Positions 54,490 to 63,909 of a DNA stretch of 64,000 nucleotides are shown one piece after another (the stretch's first letter is position 1; every line of letters starts with the position of its first letter). The notes under the pieces were generated by a model, which saw only the letters and a program-made list of their open reading frames with translations, searched no databases and was not told where the DNA came from. Origin of the DNA: Microvirga pakistanensis (GTDB lineage Bacteria; Pseudomonadota; Alphaproteobacteria; Rhizobiales; Beijerinckiaceae); assembly GCF_004458765.1 (NCBI RefSeq), contig NZ_SPJX01000469.1, forward strand, positions 248,001 to 312,000, in the 5' to 3' direction. The position numbers and the translations under genes are program-made.

Positions 54490-55860
54490 ATGAAACGCCG
54501 CTATTGGATCTTGGCCTTGGGAACGACCATCGCCTCCACCAGTATCCCGGTGCCGCCGAGTGTTATCTTTGGCGCGTCTCAAACGCCTGCCCCGCGGTAC
54601 ATCACCGCCCCGGTCGACCGGGGTGATATCCGCACCACCCTGTCAGCGACCGGCAGCCTTAATGCTGTCGGAACCGTCAAGGTGAGTTCGCAACTCTCCG
54701 GCCAGATCGCCGAGGTGCTGGTCGATTTCAATGATCGCGTTACGAGAGGCCAGCCCATGGCGCGTCTCGACCCTACGGCCTTCGAGGCTCGGGCACGGCA
54801 GGCCCAGGCCGGCCTCGAGAGCGCCCGCGCACGCATCGCTTTGGCCAAGGCCGGTACCGACCGCATGGCAGCAGGTCTCCTCCGTGTCCGCTCGGCCCTC
54901 CAGGTCGCCAACGCCAATGCCCAGGGAGCCCGGGCTCGGGCGGAGAACGCCCGCCGCGACTTCACGCGCAAACAGACTCTTGTCGAGCGCTCGACGATGT
55001 CGCAGGCCGCGGGCGATAACGCCCTCGCTGCTGTTCAGGCGGCCGAGGCCGCGCTGCAGGCCGCCGAGGCCGAGCGCGCCGGGGCTGAGTCCACTCTCGT
55101 GGCAGCGATGGTCGACCAAAGGTCCGCGGCCTCTCAACTGGTCTTCGCCGAGGCCCTGCTCAGGCAGCAGGAAGCTGTACTCGACCAAGCCCGGGCCGAC
55201 CTAGCGAATACCGTCATCCGCGCTCCGGCCGACGGAGAGGTCATCGGCAAGGATGTCGACCGGGGTCAGATCGTTGCTGCCAGTCTGTCCGCCCCAACCC
55301 TGTTCGTCATTGCGCAGGATCTACGCCAGATGGAAGTCCATGCCAGGGTCGACGAGGCCGACATCACCCGCATCTGGCCCGGACAGACCGCCGCCTTCAC
55401 CGTCGACGCCAGCCCTGGCCGGCTCTTTGACGCCAAGGTTGTCCAGATTCGCAAGGCACCGAGCGTGATTCAGAACGTGGTCACCTACACGGTGGTGCTA
55501 TCGGCTTCGAACTCCGACCTGACGCTGCTTCCGGGTATGACGGCCCTGGCGCAGATCACCACCGAACAGGCCAGGGACGTGCTGCGCATCCCGAATGCAG
55601 CCCTGCGCTTCCGTCCCCCAGGTGAGGAATCGCCGGGCGCTGCCCTGGCGGCCGATGGAGGGGCTGCCGCCGTGTGGGTGCTGAATGGTAGCCTTCCGGC
55701 CAAGATCCCGGTCAGGACCGGACGGAGCAACGCCGGCGCCACCGAAATCGTCGATGGACCGCTGTACCCGGAGCAGCAGGTGATCGTCGGCATCGCAGCA
55801 GCTCCCAACGAAGGTTCGCTGCTCGGCCGCCTGGGAGGCGCCCTATGGCCCCGCCACTGA
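54490..55860 (+). CDS. MacA-like periplasmic adaptor (membrane fusion) protein
   Basis: A 456-residue periplasmic adaptor anchored by an N-terminal signal/anchor (RRYWILALGTTIASTSIPVPPSVIF). The lipoyl/barrel region is VDRGDIRTTLSATGSLNAVGTVKVSSQLSGQIAEVLVDFNDRVTRGQPMARLD. A long Ala/Arg-rich coiled-coil hairpin (~95-235) follows, then VIRAPADGEVIGKDVDRGQIVAASLSAPTLFVIAQDL. It links a MacB-type ABC pump to an outer-membrane channel that is not in the window. The 3' end overlaps the ATPase gene by 16 nt. Confidence 0.9.
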   Translation: MKRRYWILALGTTIASTSIPVPPSVIFGASQTPAPRYITAPVDRGDIRTTLSATGSLNAVGTVKVSSQLSGQIAEVLVDFNDRVTRGQPMARLDPTAFEARARQAQAGLESARARIALAKAGTDRMAAGLLRVRSALQVANANAQGARARAENARRDFTRKQTLVERSTMSQAAGDNALAAVQAAEAALQAAEAERAGAESTLVAAMVDQRSAASQLVFAEALLRQQEAVLDQARADLANTVIRAPADGEVIGKDVDRGQIVAASLSAPTLFVIAQDLRQMEVHARVDEADITRIWPGQTAAFTVDASPGRLFDAKVVQIRKAPSVIQNVVTYTVVLSASNSDLTLLPGMTALAQITTEQARDVLRIPNAALRFRPPGEESPGAALAADGGAAAVWVLNGSLPAKIPVRTGRSNAGATEIVDGPLYPEQQVIVGIAAAPNEGSLLGRLGGALWPRH

Positions 55861-56597
55861 TCCAGGCCACTGCTCTTCGCAAGGACCACAGGCTCGGCGA
55901 CGCCATCGTGCCGGCCCTGCGAGGCGTCACTCTCACCATCGAAGCGGGCGAGTTCGTTGCCATCATGGGGCCGTCCGGCTCCGGTAAGTCGAGCCTGTTG
56001 CACCTGCTCGGCCTGCTGGACCGCCCCACTGCCGGCGGTTACCGCCTCGCAGGGCGCGCAGTCGCAGACTTGTGCCCAGACAACCGCGCACAAATTCGTG
56101 CCCAAGGGATCGGCTTCATCTTCCAAGCCTTCAATCTCCTCGGTCGCAACACGGCTATTGAGAACGTGGAGCTGGCCATGACCTATGCCGGCATCCCGAG
56201 GACCGAACGGCGCCGGCGGGCAGAGACGGCGCTCACGCAGATCGGTCTCGGCGAGCGTCAGCACCACTGGCCCGGTCAGTTGTCGGGCGGGGAACAGCAG
56301 AGGGTCGCAATTGCAAGAGTGCTCGCGGCGGGACCTCGCCTGATCCTGGCGGATGAGCCTACGGGTGCCCTGGACACGGCCACGGGCCGCGAGATCATGG
56401 CCCTGCTCCAGGATATGAATCGAGCAGGGCGAACCATCGTTCTCGTGACCCACGATCCTGCGGTCGCCGCCTATGCCCAGCGTATCGTGCGCATGCAGGA
56501 CGGCCGTATTGTCAGCGACCTCCCCGCTGCCATCGATCGTGGCGCCATGAGCATGATTCCGCAAGCGATCGCCTGCCCAGAGACGACAGCATCATGA
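55845..56597 (+). CDS. MacB/LolD-type ABC transporter ATP-binding protein
   Basis: A 250-residue ATPase. Walker A is GPSGSGKSS, the Q-loop is FIFQAFNLLGRNTAIENVELAMTYAGIPR, the signature is LSGGEQQRVAIARVLAAGPRLILADEPTGALDTATG, and the H-loop is VLVTHDP. The domain is separate from the permease, unlike E. coli MacB where they are fused. It starts inside the adaptor gene and overlaps the permease gene by 4 nt (ATGA). Confidence 0.94.
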   Translation: MAPPLIQATALRKDHRLGDAIVPALRGVTLTIEAGEFVAIMGPSGSGKSSLLHLLGLLDRPTAGGYRLAGRAVADLCPDNRAQIRAQGIGFIFQAFNLLGRNTAIENVELAMTYAGIPRTERRRRAETALTQIGLGERQHHWPGQLSGGEQQRVAIARVLAAGPRLILADEPTGALDTATGREIMALLQDMNRAGRTIVLVTHDPAVAAYAQRIVRMQDGRIVSDLPAAIDRGAMSMIPQAIACPETTAS

Positions 56598-57829
56598 GCA
56601 TGGTCGAAACCATTCGCATTGCTTGGCGTGCCGTCTGGGCCAATCTCCTGCGCAGCATGTTGACCATGCTCGGCATCATCATTGGCGTGGCCGCCCTGAT
56701 CACGATGGTGGCCGTTGGGACCGGAGCTCAAAATCAGATCGACGAGCAGATCCGCTCCCTCGGCGCCAATCTCCTCACGATCCAGCCCGGCTCCTTGAAC
56801 CAGGGCGGCGTCCGCCTTGGGACAGGCTCGCGCCAAACCTTGAGCGAGGCGGATGCCGCCGCGATTGCTGAGGAGGTACCGGGTGTCGTGGTTGCGGCCC
56901 CGACGATCTCGGGAACTGTCCAAGTCGTGCAGGGCAACGCCAACTGGTCCACCCTCGCTGGCGGAATCACACCGGCCTATCTGGTCGCGCGCGACTGGCG
57001 GGTCGAGACGGGACGCGGCTTTACTCTGGATGAGGTCGATACCGCCGCTAAGGTGGTCCTGCTCGGAGCGACTGTCGTCGACAAGCTGTTTGAGGACGAG
57101 GAGCCGCTCGGGCAGTTGGTTCGGATTGCCAATGTGCCATTCACCATTGTCGGCGTCCTAGGCCGAAAGGGACAGAATGCCGGCAACGGCCGCGATCAGG
57201 ATGATGTTGTGCTGGTCCCGTTGTCTACCGCCAAGCTCCGTGTGCTCGGAAGCAATAAGGTAAGCCGGAATGCAGTCGACTTCGTCATGGTGAAGGTTGT
57301 CTCGGATGAGGCGATCGTCTCGGCGCAAGAGCAGATCCGCCGATTGCTGCGGCAGCGGCACAGGCTGGCCGCCGGAGCGCCGGACGATTTCCAGATCCGC
57401 AAACCCTCGGAAACCATGGAGGCTCGTGCGGCGGCGACCCGGTCCCTCACCTTTCTGTTGGCTGCGATTGCGTCAGTTTCGCTGGTGGTTGGTGGGATCA
57501 GCATCATGAACATCATGCTGGTCTCGGTCACCGAACGGACCCACGAGATTGGCCTGCGTCAGGCACTTGGCGCGCGCCGACGCGATATCCGGAACCAATT
57601 TCTGGTCGAGGCTACCATGCTGTGCTTGTTGGGCGGCGTGCTCGGAGTGGGTGTGGGCGCGCTCGTGGCGGTTGGAATTGGCAATTTGGCGGGATGGCCA
57701 ATTTGGGTGAGTCCAGCCTCGATTGCACTTGGATTTGCCTTTTCCGGGGCCATTGGAGTGTTCTTCGGGTTCTATCCTGCCCACAAAGCCGCGCTGCTGG
57801 ATCCCATCGAGGCACTCCGCTACGAATAG
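56594..57829 (+). CDS. MacB-type ABC transporter permease
   Basis: A 411-residue inner-membrane permease of the MacB/FtsX class. TM1 is near 17-40 (LLRSMLTMLGIIIGVAALITMVAVG). A large periplasmic domain follows (~45-275; SLGANLLTIQPGSLNQGGVRLGTGSRQTLSEADA). Three C-terminal TM segments (SLTFLLAAIASVSLVVGGISIMNIMLVSVTERTHEIGLRQALGARRRDI; LGVGVGALVAVGIG; ALGFAFSGAIGVFFGFYPAHKAALLDPIEALRYE) complete it. With the two upstream genes it forms a tripartite exporter for peptides, lipids or antibiotics; the cargo is unknown. Confidence 0.94.
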   Translation: MSMVETIRIAWRAVWANLLRSMLTMLGIIIGVAALITMVAVGTGAQNQIDEQIRSLGANLLTIQPGSLNQGGVRLGTGSRQTLSEADAAAIAEEVPGVVVAAPTISGTVQVVQGNANWSTLAGGITPAYLVARDWRVETGRGFTLDEVDTAAKVVLLGATVVDKLFEDEEPLGQLVRIANVPFTIVGVLGRKGQNAGNGRDQDDVVLVPLSTAKLRVLGSNKVSRNAVDFVMVKVVSDEAIVSAQEQIRRLLRQRHRLAAGAPDDFQIRKPSETMEARAAATRSLTFLLAAIASVSLVVGGISIMNIMLVSVTERTHEIGLRQALGARRRDIRNQFLVEATMLCLLGGVLGVGVGALVAVGIGNLAGWPIWVSPASIALGFAFSGAIGVFFGFYPAHKAALLDPIEALRYE

Positions 57830-58135
57830 GAGAGGATTGGGCTGCGGGTCAGCCCTTTGGCGGACACCTGGAAGTCTGCTCATGTCTCTTCAAGGACTGT
57901 TTTGAGCAAGAGCCGTCTCTAAGCGCAGCCGTGTTAAAGTCTGCTTTTCGCCCGATCTCGGATGTTCGCTGGCGCTAAGATGATCGGGTTTTGAATTACA
58001 GCCTGCTGTGTCTACATGCAGGTTCGATAGAGACCATTTTTGGGGGGACACATTGGTCGCTGCGTGGTGGACATACCCAAACCACGTTACTCTCAATTCT
58101 TTAAAATTTAAGGCTTTTTGAAAGGTGAGTTGGAG
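57830..58135. other. Intergenic region between exporter operon and tRNA-Glu
   Basis: No gene seen. It contains the short sequence at 57928-57975 shared with 53045-53100. An AT-rich segment (58085-58120) directly downstream of tRNA-Glu on the minus strand could end its transcript. Confidence 0.4.
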
Positions 58136-58210
58136 TGGCGCGCCCTAGGGGAGTCGAACCCCTCTTTTCTGCGTGAAAGGCAGATGTCCTAACCGATAGA
58201 CGAAGGGCGC
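58136..58210 (-). tRNA. tRNA-Glu (anticodon TTC)
   Basis: A 75-nt cloverleaf with encoded CCA. The acceptor is GCGCCCT/AGGGCGC, the D-arm TCGTCTATCGGTTAGGAC, the anticodon loop CTTTCAC in the stem CTGC/GCAG, and the T-arm GGGGTTCGACTCCCC. Confidence 0.95.
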
Positions 58211-58289
58211 GCTGCGCTTCGAGGCGTTGCCGTCGAAGTGGGCGGACATATAGATGGGTTCGTGGCGCATCGCAAGCGCCAGTTTCAGA

Positions 58290-60101
58290 TTATTCGGGCC
58301 TTGCGGCATCCATGATGCGCAGCTCGGCCTTTTCCTGCCCGCCCCACCGGTCGATGGAGAGGGTCCCCGCCACGTGCAGGGTGTTTCCAATGGCTTCGGA
58401 GAATGCATTCCCGAGCGGTTGCCCCGCCGCGCGGAATGCGATTCCGCCGATCATGCTGCCGTCGCCGCCGCGCAGCTTCACGCGCACATGCCCGCCGCTG
58501 CCGACCTCCCTCGCCTCGATGAGCCGATGGTGGGGGAACACGAACATGGGCTCGGGCTGCCCGGAGCCGAACGGCCCGGCCCGCTCGAGGGCCGCGACGA
58601 GCGCCGGCTGCGCGCCCGCCGCGGTCAGGGTGGCGTCGATCGCGAACTGGTCGTTCAGGCGCATGGTGCTCACAGGCTCGTTCAGCTTGTCCGTGACGAA
58701 AGCGAGGAAGCGGTCGAGCGCCTCGACCCTGACCGTCACGCCGGCCGCCATGGTATGGCCGCCTCCCTTGATGGCGATGCCAGCCTCCACCGCCGCACGG
58801 ACGGCATGGCCCAGATCGACTCCAGGCACGGAGCGCCCCGAGCCCGTGGCGGTACCGTCGGGATTGAGGGTGAAGGCGAAAGCGGGACGCCGGAACCGCT
58901 CCTTGGTGCGGGCGGAAATGAGCCCCACGATTCCCGGATGCCATTCGGCCGAGGCGGTGACGAGGACGGGCTGATCCGGCGCCTTCTCCAGGGCCATCAT
59001 GGCCTGGGCCTCGGCCTCCTGAACGGCGACCACTTCGATCGCCTGGCGCTCGCGGTTGAGACGGTCGAGCTCACCGGCGATGGCACCCGCCTGAACCGGA
59101 TCGTCCGTCAGGAGAAGCCGCGAGCCGAGCGCCGCATCCCCGATCCGCCCCCCGGCATTGATGCGCGGCCCTACGAGGTAGCCGAGATGCCAGCATTCCG
59201 GGGCGCCCGTCAGTCCCGCCGTATCCAGGAGCGCCGCCAGCCCCGCACGGCGGCGGCTGCGCATGACGGCGAGCCCCTGGCGCACGAAGGCGCGGTTCAA
59301 TCCGATGAGCGGCACCACGTCCGCCACGGTGGCGAGCGCCACGAGATCGAGGCTGCCCATCAGATCCGGCTCGGGCCGGCTCCCGAACAAGCCCCGCGCC
59401 CGCAAGACCCGGTTGAGGGCCACGAGGAACAGGAACACCACGCCGGCCGCGCAGAGATGCCCCAGGCCGGAAAGGTCGTCCTGCCGGTTCGGGTTCACGA
59501 TGGCGAAGGCCTCGGGCAGGCGCTCGGGAGCCTGGTGGTGGTCGAGCACGATGGGATCGAGGCCGAGACGCTTCGCCTCCGCGAGCGGTTCGATGCTGGC
59601 GGTGCCGCAATCGACCGTCACCAGGATGTCCGCCCCCTGCTCCTTGAGGCCCCGGATCGCGTCCACGTTCGGGCCATACCCTTCCGTAATCCGGTCGGGG
59701 ATATGGATGGCATAGGCGATGCCGCAGGCCCGCAGGTATTCCGCCAGGAGCGCGGCGCTGCAGGCGCCGTCCACATCGTAATCGCCGAAGATGGCGACCT
59801 TCTCCCGGCGCATCACCGCATCCGCCAGGCGGTTGGCCGCGGCCTCCATGTCGGTGAGCCCATGCGGATCGGGCATCAGGTCCCGCAGGCGGGGATTGAG
59901 GAAACCCTCGGTCTCATGAATGCCGACCCCGCGTCCCGCGAGGACCCGCGCCAAGATGTCCGGCACCCCATGGGTCTGCGCGATCGCGAGCGCGATCGCG
60001 CTCTGGGCGGCGCTGCAGCGCTCGACCCACAGGCGGCCGAGGGCGGATTGGGTCACGCCCAGGAAGGGCTTCGGGAGGGAAATGGGCGATGATTCGGTCA
60101 C
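58290..60101 (-). CDS. recJ: Single-stranded-DNA-specific exonuclease RecJ
   Basis: A 603-residue 5'-3' ssDNA exonuclease of the DHH superfamily used in recombination and repair. Motifs are VAIFGDYDVDGACSAALLAEYLRACG (motif I), ILVTVDCGTAS, IVLDHHQAPERLPEAFAIVNPNR (DHH), GAGLCAAGVVFLFLVAL-like helices, and GGRIGDAALGSRLLLTDDP. The DHHA1 signature is AIKGGGHTMAAGVTV, followed by a C-terminal OB-like part. It is last in the aminotransferase-hom-glpX-recJ run; a hairpin lies between glpX and recJ. Confidence 0.95.
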   Translation of the reverse strand: MTESSPISLPKPFLGVTQSALGRLWVERCSAAQSAIALAIAQTHGVPDILARVLAGRGVGIHETEGFLNPRLRDLMPDPHGLTDMEAAANRLADAVMRREKVAIFGDYDVDGACSAALLAEYLRACGIAYAIHIPDRITEGYGPNVDAIRGLKEQGADILVTVDCGTASIEPLAEAKRLGLDPIVLDHHQAPERLPEAFAIVNPNRQDDLSGLGHLCAAGVVFLFLVALNRVLRARGLFGSRPEPDLMGSLDLVALATVADVVPLIGLNRAFVRQGLAVMRSRRRAGLAALLDTAGLTGAPECWHLGYLVGPRINAGGRIGDAALGSRLLLTDDPVQAGAIAGELDRLNRERQAIEVVAVQEAEAQAMMALEKAPDQPVLVTASAEWHPGIVGLISARTKERFRRPAFAFTLNPDGTATGSGRSVPGVDLGHAVRAAVEAGIAIKGGGHTMAAGVTVRVEALDRFLAFVTDKLNEPVSTMRLNDQFAIDATLTAAGAQPALVAALERAGPFGSGQPEPMFVFPHHRLIEAREVGSGGHVRVKLRGGDGSMIGGIAFRAAGQPLGNAFSEAIGNTLHVAGTLSIDRWGGQEKAELRIMDAARPE

Positions 60102-60155
60102 GATATGAGTCTTAACCGCGAAATGTGGTCAAACCACCCTGCCCGTCCAACGAAA

Positions 60156-60182
60156 ATGGCCGGGGCGAGCCCGGCCATCGGA
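60156..60182 (-). terminator. Hairpin terminator between glpX and recJ
   Basis: Perfect 9-bp stem ATGGCCGGG (60156-60164) / CCCGGCCAT (60170-60178) with loop GCGAG. On the minus strand it is followed by TTTTCG. It should end or attenuate glpX transcription before recJ. Confidence 0.65.
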
Positions 60183-60201
60183 ACGTCGGTTGGGCAGAGG
60201 A

Positions 60202-61200
60202 TCAGTCGAGGTGGAACTTCGACAATTCGCGATGCTCGCCGTGGATGCGGCGCACGGTGCCGGTGGCGGAGCGGTAGACGACCGTCTCGGTGGTAATAAC
60301 CTCCTGGCCGAAATGGACCCCCTTGAGGAGCCCTCCATCGGTCACGCCGGTGGCGGCGACGATCACGTCACCGCGGGCGAGGTCCGTCACGTCGTATTTC
60401 TTGTTCGGATCGGTCACCCCCATCTGGAAGGCGCGGGAACGCTTCTCCTCGGTGTCGAGGATCAGGCGACCCTGCATCTGGCCGCCGATGCAGCGCAGCG
60501 CGCCGGCCGCCAGAACGCCTTCGGGGGCGGCCCCGATGCCGAGATACATGTCGATGCCGGTATCGGCGGGTTTGGTGGTGAAGATCACGCCTGCCACGTC
60601 ACCGTCGGTGATCAAGCGAACGCCCGCGCCCGTCTTCCGGATGGCGGCGATCAGCTCCGCATGCCGCGGACGGTCGAGCACGAGGCAGTTGATCTCGTTC
60701 GGCTTCACGCCCTTCGCCTTGGCGAGGCTGTGGATGTTCTCCTCGGGAGAGGCATCGAGGTCGACGACACCGGCCGGATAGCCCGGGCCGACGGCGATCT
60801 TGTGCATATAGACGTCAGGGGCGGCCAGCAGCGTGCCGGCCTCGGCCATGGCCATGACGGCGATGGAGCCCGGCATGTCCTTGGCGCAGAGCGTGGTTCC
60901 TTCCAGCGGGTCGACGGCGATGTCGACCTTCGGGCCCTGCCTGTTGCCGACCTTCTCCCCGATGAAGAGCATCGGCGCCTCGTCGCGCTCGCCCTCGCCG
61001 ATCACCACGGTGCCGTCGATGGGGAGCTTGTTGAGTTCACGGCGCATGGCGTCCACGGCGGCCTGGTCGGCGGCCTTCTCGTTGCCACGCCCGCGCAGGC
61101 GGGCGGACGCGACCGCCGCGCGTTCGGTGACGCGGACGAGCTCCAAGGTCAGGATGCGCTCGATGATTTGCCCCGGTTGAACGGTAATGCCTTGCGACAT
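60202..61200 (-). CDS. glpX: Class II fructose-1,6-bisphosphatase GlpX
   Basis: A 332-residue cytosolic phosphatase for gluconeogenesis and the Calvin or ribulose-monophosphate cycles. Metal and substrate motifs are IDGTVVIGEGERDEAPMLFIGEKVG, DIAVDPLEGTTLCAKDMPGSIAVMAMA, DRPRHAELIAAIRKTGAGVRLITDGDV and GIGAAPEGVLAAGALRCIGGQMQGRL. Start ATG 61200 has GAGGGAG upstream. The frame stays open far upstream through hom, but only as a shadow of that gene. It lies 56 nt downstream of hom. Confidence 0.95.
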   Translation of the reverse strand: MSQGITVQPGQIIERILTLELVRVTERAAVASARLRGRGNEKAADQAAVDAMRRELNKLPIDGTVVIGEGERDEAPMLFIGEKVGNRQGPKVDIAVDPLEGTTLCAKDMPGSIAVMAMAEAGTLLAAPDVYMHKIAVGPGYPAGVVDLDASPEENIHSLAKAKGVKPNEINCLVLDRPRHAELIAAIRKTGAGVRLITDGDVAGVIFTTKPADTGIDMYLGIGAAPEGVLAAGALRCIGGQMQGRLILDTEEKRSRAFQMGVTDPNKKYDVTDLARGDVIVAATGVTDGGLLKGVHFGQEVITTETVVYRSATGTVRRIHGEHRELSKFHLD

Positions 61201-61256
61201 GGACGTGTCGTCTCCCTCTTGTAGGTGATCGGCAGGCTCAGCCGCCCGCCTGCTGT

Positions 61257-62585
61257 TTAATCGCGCTCGATGCGAATGACTTGGGGCGGCTCGGCGATAA
61301 GACCATCCCCCGAAATCTTCTCCAGCGCGGACCGGATGGACGCTTCCGTCGCCGCATAGGTGATGAGCACCAGGGACACCGGTGCGCCGGAGCGGCCATG
61401 GGGATCCTGGGTGGCGGCCAGTTCGGAGCGCTTCTGCAGGATGCTCTCGAGCGAGATGTCCGCCTCGGCCATCCGGGTCGCGACGCCCGCGGCGACGCCG
61501 GGCCGGTCGTGAACGGTCAGACGGACGTAATAGCCGCCCTCGTGGCGCTGCATGGGCGCCCGCGGCGCGCTTTCCAGCTGGTCGACGGGCCTGCCGAACA
61601 GCGGCTGGGCCACGCCCGCGGCGACATCCGCGATGTCGGCCACCACCGCGGAGGCGGTAGCGTCGCCTCCCGCCCCGGGGCCGATCAGGGTGAGCTCGCG
61701 CACGGCATCCGCGTCGATGGTCACGGCGTTGGTGACGCCCATGACCTGCGCGATCGACGAGGTCCTCGACACCATGGTGGGATGGACGCGCTGCTCGATG
61801 CCGGTCTGCGTCCGCTCGGCGACGCCGAGCAGCTTGATGCGGAAGCCCAGCTCCTTCGCCATGGCGAGGTCGAGCGGGGTGATGGAGGAGATGCCCTCCA
61901 CATAGATCGCGTCGGCGTCGATCCTGGTCCCGAAGGCGAGGCTGGTGAGAATCGCCAGCTTGTGGGCCGTGTCGAATCCTTCCACGTCGAAGGTCGGATC
62001 GGCCTCCGCGTAGCCCAGGCGCTGAGCGTCCTTCAGGCATTCCTGGAAGGTCAGGCCCTCCAGCTCCATGCGGGAGAGAATGTAGTTGCAGGTGCCGTTG
62101 AGAATGCCGTAGAGGCGCGACACCCGGTTGCCCGGCAGAGCCTCCCGCAGGGTCTTGATGACCGGGATCCCGCCGGCGACCGATGCCTCGAAGGCGATCG
62201 ATACGCCATGGCTCTCCGCGAGCTGCGCGAGCGCGAGCCCGTGCTTGGCCAACAGGGCCTTGTTGGCCGTGACCACATGCTTGCCCTGGGACAGGGCCGT
62301 CCGGACCACCTCCAGGGCTGCCCCATCGGCACCGCCGACGAGCTCGACCACGCAATCCACGTCAGCCGAACGGGCGAGGTCCACGGGATTGTCGAACCAG
62401 GCGAAGCGGGACAGATCGATGCCGCGGTCCTTCGACCGGTCGCGGGCCGACACGGCCACAACCTCGACGGACCGCCCGCCCCTCTGGGTGATTGTCTCGT
62501 TCCGGCGTTCGAGGATCCGAATAACCGAAGCGCCAACGGTGCCGAGGCCGGCGATGCCCACCTTGAGAGGACGTGTCACGGACAA
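61257..62585 (-). CDS. hom: Homoserine dehydrogenase
   Basis: A 442-residue NAD(P)-dependent enzyme of threonine/methionine synthesis. The Rossmann motif is VGIAGLGTVGASVIRIL. The catalytic domain includes VVTANKALLAKHG, EASVAGGIPVIKTLREAL, NGTCNYILSRM and GYAEADPTFDVEGFDTAHKLAIL. A C-terminal ACT domain (YYVRLTVHDRPGVAAGVATRMAEADISLESI) implies feedback control by threonine. It sits between the aminotransferase and glpX genes, a common Rhizobiales order. Confidence 0.97.
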   Translation of the reverse strand: MSVTRPLKVGIAGLGTVGASVIRILERRNETITQRGGRSVEVVAVSARDRSKDRGIDLSRFAWFDNPVDLARSADVDCVVELVGGADGAALEVVRTALSQGKHVVTANKALLAKHGLALAQLAESHGVSIAFEASVAGGIPVIKTLREALPGNRVSRLYGILNGTCNYILSRMELEGLTFQECLKDAQRLGYAEADPTFDVEGFDTAHKLAILTSLAFGTRIDADAIYVEGISSITPLDLAMAKELGFRIKLLGVAERTQTGIEQRVHPTMVSRTSSIAQVMGVTNAVTIDADAVRELTLIGPGAGGDATASAVVADIADVAAGVAQPLFGRPVDQLESAPRAPMQRHEGGYYVRLTVHDRPGVAAGVATRMAEADISLESILQKRSELAATQDPHGRSGAPVSLVLITYAATEASIRSALEKISGDGLIAEPPQVIRIERD

Positions 62586-62688
62586 AAGCTCCCTTCAAAC
62601 CGGGTTGCTCTTTACGACCGCCAAGCTCCCATGTCCATGCGGGCAGGGGAACTTCGCCAGGAATACGCGATCCGCTCGTGCCTGGGGC

Positions 62689-63909
62689 TCAGCCCCTGCG
62701 CGCCATCGGCACCACGTTGTGAAGGACCTGGTCCGCACTGTCGAAGAACTTGCGGATGTTGCGGGCAGCCTGGCGGATGCGCTGCTCGTTCTCCACCATG
62801 GCGATCCGGACGTAATCGTCGCCGTGCTCGCCGAATCCGATGCCCGGGGCCACGGCCACGTCGGCCTTTTCCACCAGCAGCTTGGAGAACTCAAGGCTGC
62901 CCATGCCTCGGAACTTCTCGGGAATCTGGACCCAGGCGAACATGGAGGCACTGGGGGCCGGGATGGGCCAGCCCGCCTTCTCGAACGACTCGACCAGCAC
63001 GTCGCGCCGTTTCTTGTAGATGGCCCGCATTTCGCGGATGCAGTCGTCCGGACCGTTGAGAGCCGCGGTCGCCGCCACCTGAACGGGCGTGAAGGCGCCG
63101 TAATCGAGATAGGATTTCACCCGGGCGAGCGCCGCGAGAAGACGCTCGTTGCCGACCGCGAAGCCGATGCGCCAGCCGGCCATGGAGAAGGTCTTCGACA
63201 TGGACGTGAACTCCACCGCCACGTCGATGGCGCCCGGGACCTGGAGGATCGAGGGCGGCGGGTTCTTCTCGTCGAAATAGACCTCCGAATAGGCCAGATC
63301 CGAGAGCAGGATCAGCTCGTGCTTCTTGGCGAAGGCGACCAGGTCCCGGTAGAAGTCGAGGGAGGCCACATAGGCCGTGGGGTTCGACGGATAGCAGACC
63401 ACCAGCGCCACCGGCTTCGGGATCGAGTGCATCACCGCCCGCTCGGCCGCCACGAAGAAGTCCGGGGTCGGCTCGGCCGGGACGGAGCGGATCACGCCGC
63501 CTGCCATGAGGAAGCCGAACGCATGGATCGGATAGCTCGGATTGGGCACGAGGATCACGTCGCCGGGCTCCGTGATGGCTTGCGCCATGTTGGCGAAACC
63601 TTCCTTGGACCCGAGGGTCGCGACGACCTGCGTGTCGGGGTTGAGCTTCACGCCGAAGCGCCGCTCGTAATATCCGGCCTGAGCGCGGCGTAGGCCCGTA
63701 ATGCCCTTGGAGGCCGAGTAGCGGTCGGTGCGCGGCTTGCCGATCGTTTCCACGAGCTTGTCGATGACATGCTGCGGGGCGGGCAGGTCCGGGTTGCCCA
63801 TGCCGAGGTCGATGATGTCCGCTCCGCCGGCTCGGGCGGCGGCTTTGATACGGTTCACCTGCTCGAAGACATAAGGCGGAAGGCGCTTGATGCGGTAAAA
63901 ATTAGACAT
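62689..63909 (-). CDS. AlaC-like / LL-diaminopimelate-type class I aminotransferase
   Basis: A 406-residue PLP-dependent fold-type I transaminase. The N-terminus YRIKRLPPYVFEQVNRIKAAARAGGADIIDLGMGNPDLPAP is followed by ATLGSKEGFANMAQAI, NPSYPIHAFGFLMAGG and CYPSNPTAYVA. The PLP-lysine box is FTSMSKTFSMAGWRIGF, and EHGDDYVRIAMVENEQRIRQAARNI is near the C-terminus. It closely fits the AlaC (glutamate-pyruvate) group, which databases often label LL-diaminopimelate aminotransferase. It is first in the run with hom, glpX and recJ; 103 nt separate it from hom. Confidence 0.92.
   Translation of the reverse strand: MSNFYRIKRLPPYVFEQVNRIKAAARAGGADIIDLGMGNPDLPAPQHVIDKLVETIGKPRTDRYSASKGITGLRRAQAGYYERRFGVKLNPDTQVVATLGSKEGFANMAQAITEPGDVILVPNPSYPIHAFGFLMAGGVIRSVPAEPTPDFFVAAERAVMHSIPKPVALVVCYPSNPTAYVASLDFYRDLVAFAKKHELILLSDLAYSEVYFDEKNPPPSILQVPGAIDVAVEFTSMSKTFSMAGWRIGFAVGNERLLAALARVKSYLDYGAFTPVQVAATAALNGPDDCIREMRAIYKKRRDVLVESFEKAGWPIPAPSASMFAWVQIPEKFRGMGSLEFSKLLVEKADVAVAPGIGFGEHGDDYVRIAMVENEQRIRQAARNIRKFFDSADQVLHNVVPMARRG

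Noticed and set aside
61201-62355. Upstream in-frame extension of glpX through hom, giving a 717-codon frame
   Set aside because: Similarity to GlpX begins only at ATG 61200. The extension is an out-of-frame shadow of hom, so it is not a fusion protein.
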